This document shows, in pieces, positions 38,279 through 49,313 of a stretch of 64,000 nt of DNA. The translations under genes were made by a program, and so were the position numbers. This DNA comes from Symbiodinium natans (Eukaryota > Sar > Dinophyceae > Suessiales > Symbiodiniaceae). Each line of letters opens with the position of its first letter. The first letter of the stretch is position 1. The stretch is taken from positions 129,501 through 193,500 of the forward strand of contig CAJNDS010002219.1 of assembly GCA_905221605.1 (NCBI GenBank), read 5' to 3'. Under the pieces are notes generated by a model. The model was given only the letters and a program-made list of their open reading frames with translations. It was not told the DNA's origin and ran no database searches.

Positions 38279-38390
38279 CTAGACCCAGGAGTGTCCCAGG
38301 AATAAGACGGGTACCCTTTTTGGCTTTAAGGGGATCAGAAGGGAACCCCAACCCTAAGAAAAGGAAATGAGGGCCGACTCCCAGTCCTAG
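38279..38390. mobile_element. Foldback element, family F6, second copy
   Basis: Begins CTAGACCCAGGAGT and ends ACTCCCAGTCCTAG. The interior GGGTACCC and AACCCTAAGAAAAGG match the other copies. Confidence 0.65.
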
Positions 38391-38417
38391 CTGGGGCAGT
38401 CTGGCATGCAAGTTTCT

Positions 38418-38573
38418 TAGGGTAGTGACATGGTCCCTCAAAATGGGGACCCCTAGACCCCCTATATACTTACTAGATACCCTCTAAGACCCAAGGGCCC
38501 AGACTTCAGAAACCTTTAAGGAAGGTAAGGGACCATATGAAGGGACCGTATCAACTGCCCTTAGCCCCTCCCC
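38418..38573. mobile_element. Foldback element, family F8
   Basis: Starts GGTAGTGACATGGTCCCT and ends with AAGGGACC-type inverted sequence. It aligns along its length with 55784-55915. Confidence 0.6.
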
Positions 38574-38715
38574 TAACAACCCTAAATACTAAACCCTAAA
38601 CCCTAAACCCTAATCCCTAAATCCTAAATCCTAAACCCTAAACCCTAAACCCTAAACCCTAGACCCTAAACCCTAAGCCCTACCCTTAGAAGGCTTGCAA
38701 GAACGGTAACGTAGC

Positions 38716-38787
38716 CTGGTACATGGGCACCACGTTGCTCAGTAGGCCGATGGAGGTCCCCGTGACCAGCCGCCCGAAGAGGAAGAT
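38716..38787 (-). CDS. MFS exon: TM4 signature GR...P-x-Y
   Basis: A 24-codon exon containing FGRLVTGTSIG and NVVPMYQ, the sugar-transport signature around TM4. It ends CAG^GC, a GC donor, and the next exon resumes exactly with AEMAPPALRG, giving the canonical P-x-Y-x-AE-x-AP...RG block across the junction. Confidence 0.85.
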
Positions 38788-39003
38788 CTTACAGCAGTTT
38801 AGGGTTTAGGGTTAAGGGCTTAGGGCTTGGGGTTTAAGGTTTAGGGTTTAGGGTTTAGGGTTAAGGGTTTAGCGTTTATGGCGAAGTTTTCAGTAGCTTC
38901 AACACTGCTGCACTCGTAGCTGCCGACCTCGCTCTAAGATCCGCTGACCCCTAAACCCTAAACACCAACCCTGTTCCACTGAGCTGACCCTGCGCCAAGA
39001 GGC

Positions 39004-39054
39004 CCCCATAGACTTGCTGCTTGACTGCAGCAGGCATCCCAGCAAGAAGATGAC
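39004..39054 (-). CDS. MFS exon: TM3
   Basis: Encodes VIFLLGCLLQSSSKSMG, matching TM3 after the FGRR loop. The acceptor is CTCTCAG^GTC with a pyrimidine-rich tract. The donor end is uncertain by a few bases. Confidence 0.6.
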
Positions 39055-39299
39055 CTGAGAGACGGCAAGTTGCAACATGACAATAATGTTGAAAACAACG
39101 ACTGTGTTTCTATAATATCGTTAAGCTTATTTTTCACTACACTGCCCGAAACACACTGACATTCTGATTATTCTGCATTAGCATCTTTCTGTACACCCTA
39201 ATCCCTAAACCCTAAGCCCTAAACCCTAAACCCTAAACCCTAAACCCTAACCCTAAACAAGCAAACCCTGTAACAAAAAAACAAAAAGCCAGGGGGCCC

Positions 39300-39347
39300 C
39301 TCCCAGGATGATCGAGCTCCTCCTGCCAAACTGGTCAAGGAAGAAGC
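39300..39347 (-). CDS. MFS exon: D-x-FGRR loop
   Basis: Encodes GFFLDQFGRRSSIILGG, the signature loop between TM2 and TM3 of major facilitator sugar porters. The acceptor is CCGAG^GC. A plus-strand CCCTAAA array lies on its donor side and a TTTAGGG array on its acceptor side. Confidence 0.8.
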
Positions 39348-39370
39348 CTCGGTCTGGGACCCGCTCTCTA

Positions 39371-39790
39371 AGTGTTTAGGGTGTGGTAGGGTTTAGGGTT
39401 TAGGGTTTAGGGTTTAGGGTTTGGGGTTTGGGGTTTAGGGTTTGGGGTTTAGGGTTTAGGGGTTAGGGCTTAGGGCTTAGGGCTTAGGGCTTAGGGTGTA
39501 GGGTTTAGGGTTTAGGGTTTAGGGTTTAGGGTTTAGGGTTTAGGGTTTAGGGTTTTTAGGGGTTTAGGGGTTTAGGGGTTTAGGGTTTAGGGGTTTAGGG
39601 GTTTAGGGGTTTAGGGGTTAGGGGTTTAGGGGGTTAGGGTTAGGGGTTAGGGGTTTAGGGGTTTAGGGTTTAGGGGTTAGGGGTTTAGGGGTTAGGGTTT
39701 AGGGGTTTTTGGGGGTTTAGGGGGGGGGTTTAGGGGTTTAGGGTTTAGGGTTTTGCTTAGGGTTTAGGGTTTAGGGTCTAGGGTTTAGGT
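39371..39790 (+). repeat. Long mixed TTTAGGG/TTTAGGGG array
   Basis: About 420 bp of TTTAGGG with blocks of CTTAGGG and TTTAGGGG variants, on the acceptor side of the FGRR exon. Confidence 0.85.
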
Positions 39791-40010
39791 TTGGGGGTGT
39801 AGGGTCTGCATGTCCTGTTGCAGTCTCAGGCGCTGCTGATCGGTGGAAACGATGTCGCGAGGCATCCGACAGAAAAGATCTCAGGCTGCAGGGTTTAGGG
39901 GTTTAGGGTTTAGGGGTTGGGATTTATGGTTTAGGGTTAAGGGTTTTAGGGTTTCAGGGTGTTGCCCGGAATCCCATGGAGATCACTAAGCTGATCGTCC
40001 TTCGCCAAAT

Positions 40011-40091
40011 GGGCAGTTCTCTCTCTAAATTAGGATCCCTTTCATTTCGTGAAAGATTCTAACAGGTACCCTATAATTTGGAGAACTGCCC
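40011..40091. mobile_element. Foldback element, family F10
   Basis: Inverted ends GGGCAGTTCTC / GAGAACTGCCC. A related element lies at 47490-47592. Confidence 0.6.
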
Positions 40092-40094
40092 GAA

Positions 40095-40352
40095 TGTCTG
40101 AGACCAGGGCAGAAACGATGAAGCCTGCTTGCACTACTGCAAGCCCTAAACCCTAAACCCTAAACCCTAAACCCTAAACCCTAAACCCTCAACCCTGAAC
40201 CCTAAACCCTAAACCCTAAACCCTAAACCCTAAACCCTAAACCCTAAACCCTAAACCCTAAACCCTACACCTAAACCCTAAACCCCAAACCCGAATGCAT
40301 TACGGACGGTGTCTGAGACCAGGGCAGAAACGATGAAGCCGGCTTGCACTGC
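40095..40352. repeat. Exon-derived direct repeat flanking a CCCTAAA array
   Basis: A 43-bp sequence starting TGTCTGAGACCAGGGCAG occurs at 40095-40137 and again at 40310-40352, either side of the CCCTAAA array at 40142-40295. The right copy is part of the TM2 exon; the left is a partial duplicate. Confidence 0.8.
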
Positions 40353-40400
40353 GCTGATCTTCGAGTCGGGGTTCGACCAATCAGACAAGTGGCCCACATC
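40313..40400 (-). CDS. MFS exon: loop and start of TM2
   Basis: Reads SDWSNPDSKISAVQAGFIVS, matching the stretch before the first D-x-FGRR loop of sugar porters. The acceptor is CATGGAG^GAT. A second partial copy of its 3' half lies at 40095-40140 beyond a telomere-like array. Confidence 0.65.
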
Positions 40401-41007
40401 CTCCATGCAGTGGAGGGTTTATGGTTGGGGGGGCTAAGTTTAGGGCTTAGGGGCTGGGGCTTCGGGCTTCGGGCTTACGGCCTAGGGCCTGGGGCCTAGG
40501 GCCTAGGGCTTAGGGCTTGGGGCTTAGGGTTAAGGGTTAAGGGTTAAGGGTTTAGGTTGGGGTTCAGGTGTTTCGGGATTTAGGGTGCAAGGTTCCATGA
40601 TCTGCAGATGCAAGGAGTCCAGGAGGAAGCACCCAAAACCCTAAGTCGCTCAGAGGAAGGGTTTATGAAGGGTTTAATTAGGGTTTAGGGTTTAGGGTTT
40701 GGGGTTTGGGGTTTTACGGTTTAGTGTTTACGGGTTAGGGTGGAAGCCTGGCTGGGGCCCTGGCCCTTTTGAAGCTGCCACATTCCAGAATCGGAGCCTC
40801 GAAACAGGGCACGAGACTTCCGAGCTTGTTCGGCGTGATTTGGCTTTCTCAACCGGCGACTGGGCTCCCCACAATGTAGCCTTGGCTGCTCCGCTCTTTT
40901 CACGCAGCATGCACTTTAGGGTTTCGGGGTTTTCTCGGCTTGAGGCCCAATCACCCTTGCATGGAGGGTTTATGGTTTGGGGCTTCGCACCCCCATCTAT
41001 CTTGCCC

Positions 41008-41082
41008 TAGTACAGGCAGGGCACCGATGTCGAGGCCGAATAGAAATGCCCCAAGGGAGGCGACGAGAGCTGCCGTGGTGGC
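41008..41082 (-). CDS. MFS exon: TM1
   Basis: Encodes ALVASLGAFLFGLDIGALPV, the first transmembrane segment of sugar porters (consensus ...GGxLFGYDxGVxxG). The acceptor is CTAG^GCC. The donor is not fixed. The next exon found downstream is at 40313. Confidence 0.7.
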
Positions 41083-41768
41083 CTAGCGCCAGCTCTGGAA
41101 TTTCAGGGAGACGCGCGAGCTTTCAGGGCTTGGGGATATTAGGGGCCTAAACCCTATACGCTAAACCCTAACCCTAAACCCTAAACCGCCGATCTTTCAC
41201 CAAGGAGTATAGGGCTTTGGGGAGGGCTTTTAAGGCATGGGGCCCCCGAAACTCCAAGCAAAGACCCGACTGATAGCTGGGAACACCGTCCATGCTGCCT
41301 ACGAACATCACCTGCGCAAGCAATCAGGCTAGCTCCTCAACCCTCAACCCTAAACCCTCAACCCTCAACTCTAAGCCCTAAACCTTAAACCCTAAACCCC
41401 AAACCCCAAACCCCAAACCCCAAACCCTAAACCCTAAACCCTCCCTAAACCCAAACCCAACTTCTTTCTCCCGGCCGAGACCCTCATGAGCATCAGCTTG
41501 AACAGGATTCTCCACTGATCCCTCCCGCGATGTACGCCGACTATGGCCCCAAAACAACCCCCCAAAAGGGGACCCGGGTGAGGGGCGGGGGGGGGGGGGG
41601 TTCAGGAGGGAGCAAACTTGGCCCCTGCCAGGCCCAAACAATCCTAAACCCTGCACCCTAAACTGCTGCTCCTTCCACCCCCATCATACTGATCAGCTAA
41701 AACCTAGCACACATCACCGATCACAATCCATGTGGCACGCAACAGTTGGTCCCCCGCGGGTGAAGACG

Positions 41769-41808
<40 letters not shown>

Positions 41809-43252
41809 CAAATATAAAACATCAAGCCTAAACCCTAGACCCTAAACACTGTCAACCACGATGGCCTTGCCGTCGCCCATATCTTCTCAGCGCCAGCAGG
41901 GTCTCCGGCGGCCAAGGGCCATGAATGTGAGTCTTGCTCGAGTTATTCAAGTCGGTCGGATCAAACGGATGAGGACGCCGCTTGAGATGCTTGAGTGATC
42001 TGGGTTGCATGCTAGACCCTAAACCCTAAACCCTAAACCCTAAACCCTAAACAGAGATGCTGGTCCAGGGCGAGTGGTGGCCGCCGAAGGCGCCCCCCAA
42101 AAGCAAAGTACGCTACCGGATGGAAGGGCTCTGGGCCAGAGCTCTACGGCCCCTGAGCCTGCGTTGCCAACGGCAAGGGGTTTAGGGTTTAGGGTTTAGG
42201 GTTTAGGGTTTAGGGTTTAGGGTTTAGGGTTTAGGGTTTAGGGTTTAGGGTTTAGGGTTTAGGGTTTAGGGCTCCTTTAGTCGTTTAACGTCAAAAGGTC
42301 AACTCGTTGACGGAATGCACATGCCACCTTTGACAGCTCAAAAAGGAATCCCTGATTCTGCACAACTCAACCTCATCATGCTGATGTGGTTCAAAAGCAG
42401 TGCCAAGGATGGAAAGGATGCGGCCGTAAAGGTATGAAAAACCCTAAGCCCTAAACCCTAAACCCTAAAACCCTAAAACCCAAAAACCCCAAAACCCTAA
42501 AACCCTAAAACCCTAAAACCCTAAAACCCTAAAACAGTTGGCAGACCCTGGATGCAGGGGTTCAGTGAAGGTGGCGGCCTGCGTGCCACGGAGAGAGCTC
42601 ACGCGCTAGGCGCCGGAAAAGGCCTGCAGCACATACCGCTTAGGGTTTAGGGTTTAGGGTTTAGGGTTTAGGGTTTAGGGTTTAGGGTTTAGGGGTAGCT
42701 GTCTACATTGAGGTCCCCTCCCAGAGGCATGGCATCTTACTAGAAGTGACCCCAGAAAAGACCCTAGTTTAGAGTCGAAAAGCTTAGAGAACTAACCACA
42801 TGGAGGTCGCTCAAAACAGTCCAGTATCAGTCGTCCGCGAGGAGCCAGAAATACAACACAACCCAGAACCCTAAACCCTAAACCCTCAACCCTATACTCC
42901 AGGTTGCCAACAGCAGCTACACGTGTGGGGAAGCGGCCTTTTGAGGGCAAAATACGGTGCAGAGTCATGTTGACTTACCGGGCGCTTAGGTAGGAATTGG
43001 GGTCTTACAGTACCCGTTAATAAAAACCCCAGACCAAAACCCGAAACCCGACCATAAACCCTAAACCCTAGAGGGAGGGAGGGAGGGAGAGAGAGAGAGA
43101 GGGAGAGACAGAGGGAGAGAGGGAGAGAGAGAGAGAGAGCGAGAGCGAGAGCGAGAGCGAGAGCGAGAGCGAGAGCGAGAGAAGCGAACGGAGAGAGAAC
43201 ACTAAACCCGCCAGCGAACTTGCACCCTAAACCCTAAACCCTAAATACGGAC
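41083..43252. repeat. Region between transporter and coiled-coil loci
   Basis: Arrays at 41336-41450, 42015-42050, 42176-42270, 42440-42535 (CCCTAAAA octamers) and 42640-42695; (GA)n at 41773-41803; GAGGGA/GAGC repeats at 43075-43185. Islands near 41,890 (MGDGKAIVVDS) and 41,310 (MFVGSMDGVPSYQ) could be 5' exons of the transporter. The island 42,060-42,170 is open on both strands. Confidence 0.5.
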
Positions 43253-43306
43253 CTCCTCGAGCTCTGTCCGAAAGGCCCTGCGCAGTTCGTCGGAGGCCTT
43301 TTGGAT
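43253..43306 (-). CDS. Candidate coiled-coil exon: IQKASDELRRAFRTELEE
   Basis: An 18-codon segment between CCAAG^ATC and GAGGAG^GT. Strong helical heptads. Lowest-coordinate exon assigned to this locus. Confidence 0.55.
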
Positions 43307-44317
43307 CTTGGGGTTCTACCTTGGTCCCCTTAAGGGTTTAGGGTTTCGGGTTTAGGGATTAGGGTTTAGAGTTTAGGGTTTAGGGTTTAGGGTTTGGGTT
43401 TAGGGTTAGGTATTGGGTTTGGGGACCCTCTTTCAACATCCTGTAAGGGAATATAAGGGCCTTCTTGGGAGAATACCTGGCAAATCCGAGTATGACTCCC
43501 TTGGCTGGAAATCTTGGAGCCCCACCGAGGGTCCTAAACCTCACAGGCCCCGTGGGGAACTCGGAGCAGTCAAACACTGTGCAAGTCGCGTAGGGGGACG
43601 CGCAAAAAGAATATGGGTGCTTTTTTGGGCACCCTATATATGTATATATATATATATATGTATGTATAAGGCTCCATATTGCCGTGCAATCCCTCAAATA
43701 GGGGGCCAGAACCTAGAGAGCCTCCATATGGAGAGGTGCAGAATCTGGTGCAGAACACGGCCTCGGGGAGCCGCGATGATGGCAAAGCGCAGTCCTGCCG
43801 GTCCCGTTGACGCGCGCTCCTAGACCCCCTCAAACAAACCCAAAGCCACAAAAATCTAAACCCTAAACCCTAAATGACCCTAAACCCTAAACCCTAAACC
43901 CTAAACCCTAAACCCTAAATGCCCCTAAGTCCCAACCCTGTACCGACTTGAGCTGTGGGGAGGGCTTTTGGGTCCAAAGGTCAGCCAGGAGACTTGGAAC
44001 TTTGCAGCTCGACTTGGGAGGCAATCGTTGCACAACATCAAAACATCGGATCTCGCATGCCTACCGACCCGAGACCCCCAAAAAACCCTCCCAAAAGTGT
44101 GATGTAGGGGTCGGAATAATTACTATCAGTATTCCCTTATAGTAACCCCCCAAAACCCTATTCTAGTTCTGAAGGCCATAGTGGCCTGATTCCTGCTTCC
44201 TTTCCGACCTGTTCTGGACAATTTTCTCGGAAAGGCGTGCCGGGGGACACAGCAGCGGAATCAGAAGCCCCTGCACAACTTGGCTCGGCTCTTCACCTGG
44301 ATTCGGGACCTTGCTTG

Positions 44318-44430
44318 GGAGGTTTACGGGTACTTGGAAGTGGGGATATAAGTCCGGTAGCTATGGTTATATCCATATTCAGGATCCATATAGCCCTACT
44401 TCAGTGTATACTGCCACGGAAATCCAGCAT
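44318..44430. mobile_element. Degenerate foldback, family F5
   Basis: Resembles the F5 end (GGGAGGTTTACGGGTACTTG) with an inner TATAAG...TATAT region. The right end is eroded. Confidence 0.45.
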
Positions 44431-44529
44431 AAGACCCTGGCGTGCTATAGACCGATGATTAAGCCCCTAAACCCGAAACCCTAAACCCTCAACCCTCAAC
44501 CCTAAACCCCGTTCTTCTGACAAACAGGC

Positions 44530-44574
44530 CTCGCTATAGATCCACTGCAGATCCTCGTGGCGCTCCTTTTCTGC
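44530..44574 (-). CDS. Candidate coiled-coil exon: AEKERHEDLQWIYSE
   Basis: A 15-codon segment between GGCAG^GCA and GCGAG^GC, with telomere-like arrays of the expected orientation on each side. Confidence 0.55.
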
Positions 44575-45132
44575 CTGGGGTACCGGAGCTCACAGCTGAG
44601 GTAGCCCGCTGCATGAATAGGGTCTCGGGTTTAGGGTTTAGGGTTTCGGGCTTCGGGTTTAGGGTTAGGGATTAGGGTTTAGGGTTTTCACAAGGGTTTG
44701 GGGTTTAGGGTGTAGGGCTGAGAATTCGGGTTTAGGGCTTTCACAAGGGTTTAGGGTTTGGGGTTTAGGGTTCAGGGCCAGAACTCCATAGAGGCAGCAG
44801 CAACTTGAGGAGACAAAGCCAGAGGCATCTGGCCTAACCTTCCCACATGCCTAGGGTTTGGGTTTAGGGTTTGGGGTTAGGGCTTTGGGTTTAAGGTTTA
44901 GGGTTTAGGGTTTCGGGTTTAGGGTTTGGGGTTTAGGGTTTAAGGTTTTCACAAGGGTTTAGGGTTTAGGGTGTAGGGCCAGAAACTGGGATTGGGCAAC
45001 TCTACACCTCAACCGTGTAGCTGCGACACCAGACGCAATCATACTCCTGGACGGGATGCTCTCTACGAAGGTCCCTTTTGGGCCCAAGCTCGCCCTGAGA
45101 GCAGACCTTAACCCTGAATCCTAAACCCCACT

Positions 45133-45236
45133 TGGGTGGCTGTCAAAATTATGATCCCTTTCGGGGTACCCTAAATCTTAGGTGCCGCATTTTCATAGGG
45201 ATCCAAAAAGGGACCACAATGTTGACAACCACCCAC
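45133..45236. mobile_element. Foldback element F9
   Basis: Ends GGGTGGCTGTCAA / TTGACAACCACCC. ATCCCTTT and AAAGGGA pair further inside. Confidence 0.65.
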
Positions 45237-45330
45237 TTGGAGGTAAACCCTAAACCCTAAACCCTAAACCCTCAACCCTCAACCCTCAACCCTAAACCCT
45301 AAACCCTAAACCCTAAACCCGGGTCTCCGG

Positions 45331-45394
45331 CCGCGCGCCGCCGCAGCGTTGTCAAGTGCACGGCGGCCTGTCTCGCCGACTCGTGGACTTGGGC
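45331..45394 (-). CDS. Candidate coiled-coil exon: AQVHESARQAAVHLTTLRRR
   Basis: Begins at GACAG^GCC. Basic amphipathic helix. The end is approximate. Confidence 0.5.
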
Positions 45395-46279
45395 CTGTCC
45401 GAGGACTTCGGCTTAAGGCTTAGGGTTTCTTTGAATCTTAAATTTTTGAAGCCCTAAACCTTAGATTCTGAACCCAAACACCCTAAACCCTAAACTCTAA
45501 ACCCTAAACCCTAAACCCTAAACCCCATTGATGCCCCAAACTATGAGCCTCTGGGTGTATCCCCTCTGGCCTTGTGCGACCGCACCGATCGAAGGTTTTC
45601 CTGGCAAGCCCCAGGTCTGTTGAGCTCAAGTCCCCCATACTCCCCTTTGGGGTTTAGGGTTTAGGGTTTAGGGTGTAGGGTTTAGGGTTTAGGGTTTAGG
45701 GTTTAGGGTTTAGGGTTTAGGGTTTAGGGGTTCGCGTTCAGGGTTGAGGGTTTAGGCAAAATGCAGAAAACTACACGCCTAGGTTATCCCTTGCTTCAGG
45801 TTCACATCTTGGGGATTGGTTTGAAGCCCCGCGCTTTTCTGTCAAACTGGTGTCATAATACGATGCCGGCAGGAAGCCGCATTTGATTCAAGAAGCTGTA
45901 CTTGTTCCCGAGCACATATGGGTTACTCTCTAAATCATGGCCCTTTTTGGTACCCTCTTGCTCCGTATTGTCATATCCCAACAAGGGACCAGAATTCAAG
46001 AAGCTCCTGTCCTATATGATGGTGTATCAGGATTGCATTTCCAGGCACATGCTTTATTCAAAGGGACCATGGGCAACCCTCGTCCCCCTTATCTTTCCCA
46101 TTGTAAGAAGGGACTGTGCGGGAAGAGTCCCCGCAGGCCCTGTCAAAAGGCACGCAAGGGGGGCATATACTTCAAGCTTCACGCGTACATATAATCAGGG
46201 TTACAAGTGCCCTAAACAAGGGTATAGCAGAGTTGCCGTACTTATGCCCCCACTCAGAAGTATCCATGAATCTCCAAGT

Positions 46280-46435
46280 AGACCCTAAACCCTAAACCCT
46301 AGACCCTAGACCCTAGACCCTAAACCCTAAACCCTAAACCCTAAACCCTAAACCCTAAACCCTAAACCCTAAACCCTAAACCCTAAACCCTAAACCCTAA
46401 ACCCTAAACCCTAAACCCTAAACCCTAACCCCTTG
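46280..46435 (-). repeat. CCCTAAA array
   Basis: About 155 bp, nearly pure apart from an early CCCTAGA block, on the donor side of the 46460 exon. Confidence 0.85.
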
Positions 46436-46459
46436 CTTGGGTGCGCTTTCGGCGGAGAT

Positions 46460-46524
46460 GTTCGCATGTTCGCATCAGCTGCCTCGACCTCTGCGGTGTG
46501 GTGGCGCTCGGCTGCCAAGTCGGC
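46460..46524 (-). CDS. Candidate coiled-coil exon: ADLAAERHHTAEVEAADANM
   Basis: Begins at ACCAG^GCC. Ala/Glu-rich helix. The donor end is approximate. Confidence 0.5.
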
Positions 46525-46624
46525 CTGGTGAAGCTAAGCGGGCCCTAAGCCCTGAACCCTAAACCCTGAACCCTAAACCCTAAACCCTAAACCCTAAACC
46601 CTAAACCCTAGCCCAACATCTGCG

Positions 46625-46707
46625 AAGCTGATGTTATGGGAGCGGGAGGCCTGCAGTCGGTCCAGTTCCTTCACCAGGTTCGCATGGTGCTCTGACAGCT
46701 GCAAAGC
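46625..46707 (-). CDS. Candidate coiled-coil exon: ALQLSEHHANLVKELDRLQA
   Basis: Begins at CCAG^GCT. Clear heptad pattern (L..L..L spacing), then SRSHNISFAD. The donor was not fixed. Confidence 0.55.
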
Positions 46708-46975
46708 CTGGCGCCAGGAAGCACCAATTTGAGAACAAACGGGTTTAGGGTTTAGGGTATAGGGTTTCGGGTTTAGGGTTTAGGGTTCAGGGTTTAGGGT
46801 TTAGGGTTAGGTTTCAGAGTTTCGGGCGTCAGCCATGCAAGAACGACCATTAAAGCCCTCTGAACAAGATATTCCTAAGTATCCTCCTCTTACATCCAAT
46901 AAGGAAAGACTTGAAACTTCCCAAGGCCCGACCTAGCCAAGTAGACCGGCTGCCACCGAATGGAAGAATCTTACC

Positions 46976-47372
46976 ATAAACCCTAAGCCAGCCCTAAACC
47001 CTAAACCCTAAGCCCTAAGCCCTAGGCCCTAAGCCCTAAGCCCTAAGACCTAAGCCCTAAGCCCTAAGCCCTAAACCCTAAACCCTGATAGGTCTCTTGC
47101 TTGCATTCTCAGCCGCCTCTTGCACGTCAGCATCGTACGCCTCCTCACACGCAGCACTTTACTGGTGGAAGATCCGCCCTCAGCCCCAAGCCCTAAGCCC
47201 TAAGCCCTCAGCCCTCAGCCCTCAGCCCTCAGCCCTCAGCCCTAAGCCCCAAGCCCTGAGCCCTGAGCCCTAAGCCCTGAGCCCTGAGCCCTAAGCCCTA
47301 AGCCCTAAGCCCTAAGCCCTAAGCCCTAAGCCCTAAGCCCTAAGCCCTAACCTTAGCCCTAAACCCTAAACC
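46976..47372 (-). repeat. CCCTAAG-variant arrays
   Basis: Two arrays (about 46990-47085 and 47185-47370) dominated by CCCTAAG with CCCTCAG and CCCTGAG blocks, around the AYDADVQEAAENASK exon. Confidence 0.85.
47096..47140 (-). CDS. Candidate coiled-coil exon: AYDADVQEAAENASK
   Basis: A 15-codon segment after GGAG^GCG, Glu/Ala-rich helix. The donor is read as AAG^AGA, less certain. Confidence 0.45.
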
Positions 47373-47592
47373 ACCGAATCAAGAATCCCAGCAGTGTTTC
47401 TTAAGACCCTTGTTCTGCTTGCAGACTCTACTGAGACCACACCTGGAGTCGTGAAAAGAACGGAATCCTAAACCACTCAGCTACAGGTGCAGTTCTCCAG
47501 ATTAGGGCCCCTTGGGGGGTCCTTCTTTCAAGGGTGCCGTACTCTGTACGATACAGGGGACCCGCACAAAAAAACACTCATTTAGAAAACTG

Positions 47593-47624
<32 letters not shown>

Positions 47625-48498
47625 CTCTAATGCATTATATAATTATCTATATATATATACAAATATGAACGCTGAGCCCTGATCCCTGAATCCCTCGCTA
47701 CCCTGCATACAAGACCAAGCCGTAAAGTCCTGAAGCTCAATGCTCCGCTGCCGCCCTTCAGCAACAGCCAACCGGCTCTGTACCTGGAGGAATTAAGGTC
47801 TAGGGTTTAGGGTGTAGGGTGGTAGGGTGTAGGGTGTAGGGTGTAGGGTGTAGGGTGTAGGGTTTAGGGTTTAGGGTTTAGGGTTTAGGGTTTAGGGTTT
47901 AGGGTTTAGGGTTTAGGGTTTAGGGTTTAGGGTTTAGGGTTTAGGGTTTATTTTAGGGTTTAGGGTTTAGGGTGTAGGGTGTAGGGTGAAGGGTTCAGGG
48001 TGTAGGGTTTAGGGTGTAGGGTGTAGGGTGTAGGATTTGGGTGGTTGTTGCGGGTGTGGGCGTGGGGGTTGCATGCGCGGAGCGAAAAGCTTGTCTTGGG
48101 CTAGTTACATGGGAGTATGGAGTTGAGGATTTAGGGTTTAGGGTTTAGCGTTTAGGGGTAGTATGGGCCCTTAGTATGGGCCCTTACAAGGGTACCCCTC
48201 ATGTACCCCTTGTGTATACCCTATACGAATTGGTTCGGGGCCATAGTAGGGGCCCATGAAACTACTCGGACCACGGGTGATGGGTTGTCGTGGTGTTTTG
48301 TTGTGCGAAAACGTACGTTTTACCTGGGCTTTTGGATGATTCCTCAAAAATCAGTCTTCAGGATGTACAAAAAATCACATCATGTTCTACTAAATTCTTA
48401 CTGTTACGTTGTCTTTTGGTTTCTGAGATTGAGTGTGTTAGCCCGGAGTGTAAACCCTTAAAGGTCAAGTCTGCAGCCTGCAGAGAAACAAAAACACT

Positions 48499-48717
48499 GT
48501 AAATACCAGTGTTTTGGGCATGGTCGGCAAAGGCAAGGACGCTTGTGAATGCTTTTCTTGTTCCACATCCTTGTGCAGCATGTTGTAGAAAGTGGCGAAA
48601 AATGCGGTAAATACCGAGTGTTTTGGGCATGGTCGCAAGAGGCATGGACGCTTGTGACAACGTGTCTTGTTCCACAACCTTGCGCAGTGTGTTGTACAAA
48701 CTGGCGAAAACGCTGTT
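48499..48717 (+). repeat. Tandem duplication of about 110 bp
   Basis: Two diverged copies, each with GTAAATACC, GTGTTTTGGGCATGGTCG, GGACGCTTGTGA and CTTGTTCCACA, meeting near 48608. Confidence 0.8.
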
Positions 48718-48904
48718 GCAATATGAATGATGTTCTTTTCCCCCCCGCCCCCCCCCCACCCCCCGCCCCACCCCACCCCCAACACCCCCCAACGCCCCCA
48801 CTCTGAGGCCATAAACCTTGGCAAAAGCCCTGAAATGCCGGAAACCTCACGGCAACCCAACACCCGTGGTCCAACTACCCTCAGAGCTTGATCCTAAACG
48901 AACC

Positions 48905-49050
48905 CTACTTGGAGGTTCATGGTACTTATTAACCCATTATTGCTGTACTTATTGCTGTACTTTCAGCCATATTAGGGCACTTGAGGGGCTTATATGTGGG
49001 TTCTAAGTACAGTTATAACTGGTGAAAAAGTACCATGAACCTCCAAATAG
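48905..49050. mobile_element. Foldback element, family F5
   Basis: Inverted ends CTACTTGGAGGTTCATGGTA / TACCATGAACCTCCAAATAG. The middle shows AAGTACAG and TATAAG repeats. Clear full copies here and at 58683-58844. Confidence 0.8.
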
Positions 49051-49276
49051 ACATCCCCCGGGGTCCTTCTTCTCTGCCACCTGGGCCAATCCCGCCTGCA
49101 CCGAGTGCTTTCAGTGACACGAAGCTACACCTCTTGACAGGGCCTTTGCGGCTCAAACTCTGGTGCATGTACCCTAAACCCGAAACCCTGAACCCTAAAC
49201 CCTAAGCCCTATAAGCCCTACACCCTATAGGCCCTATACACCCCCAAGCAGCTGCCAGATGGGCTACACGTGGAGC

Positions 49277-49313
49277 CTGCAGTGCTTCGGCCTCCGCACG
49301 GCTGCGGTGGAGC
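49277..49313 (-). CDS. Candidate coiled-coil exon: LHRSRAEAEALQ
   Basis: A 37-nt segment between TTCAG^G and CTGCAG^GC, flanked by a C-type array on the donor side and a G-type array on the acceptor side. Confidence 0.5.

Larger units (their letters stand above)
5411..41082 (-). other. Host sugar-porter (MFS) gene locus, split into many small exons
   Basis: Minus-strand islands between telomere-like arrays translate, in order, into a complete-looking sugar porter: TM1, D-x-FGRR, GR...G, AEMAPPALRG, PRSPRWL, the QQ TM7 segment, a second GRR, EMFPLRHR and LPETKG. Exons are 30-95 nt and their phases agree across several junctions. Sugar porters carry hexoses or related solutes across membranes. 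Substrate and first/last exons are unknown: possible N-terminal islands lie at 41,200-41,900 and a possible tail at 4,560-4,650. The Polinton-like element occupies one intron. That these fragments form one functional gene rather than relics is inference, supported by open, conserved reading in every island. Confidence 0.8.
47141..49276. repeat. Coiled-coil locus intronic region
   Basis: CCCTAAG array to 47370, an F10-type foldback 47490-47592, (CT)n at 47594-47630, GTGTAGG/TTTAGGG arrays 47800-48040, a 110-bp tandem duplication at 48499-48717, C-rich 48739-48795, and an F5 foldback 48905-49050. No exon recognised. Confidence 0.6.

Noticed and set aside
48201-48874. Several 85-147 aa frames around 48.2-48.9 kb
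   Set aside because: They overlap on both strands over a tandem duplication, C-runs and telomere arrays; no conserved motif.
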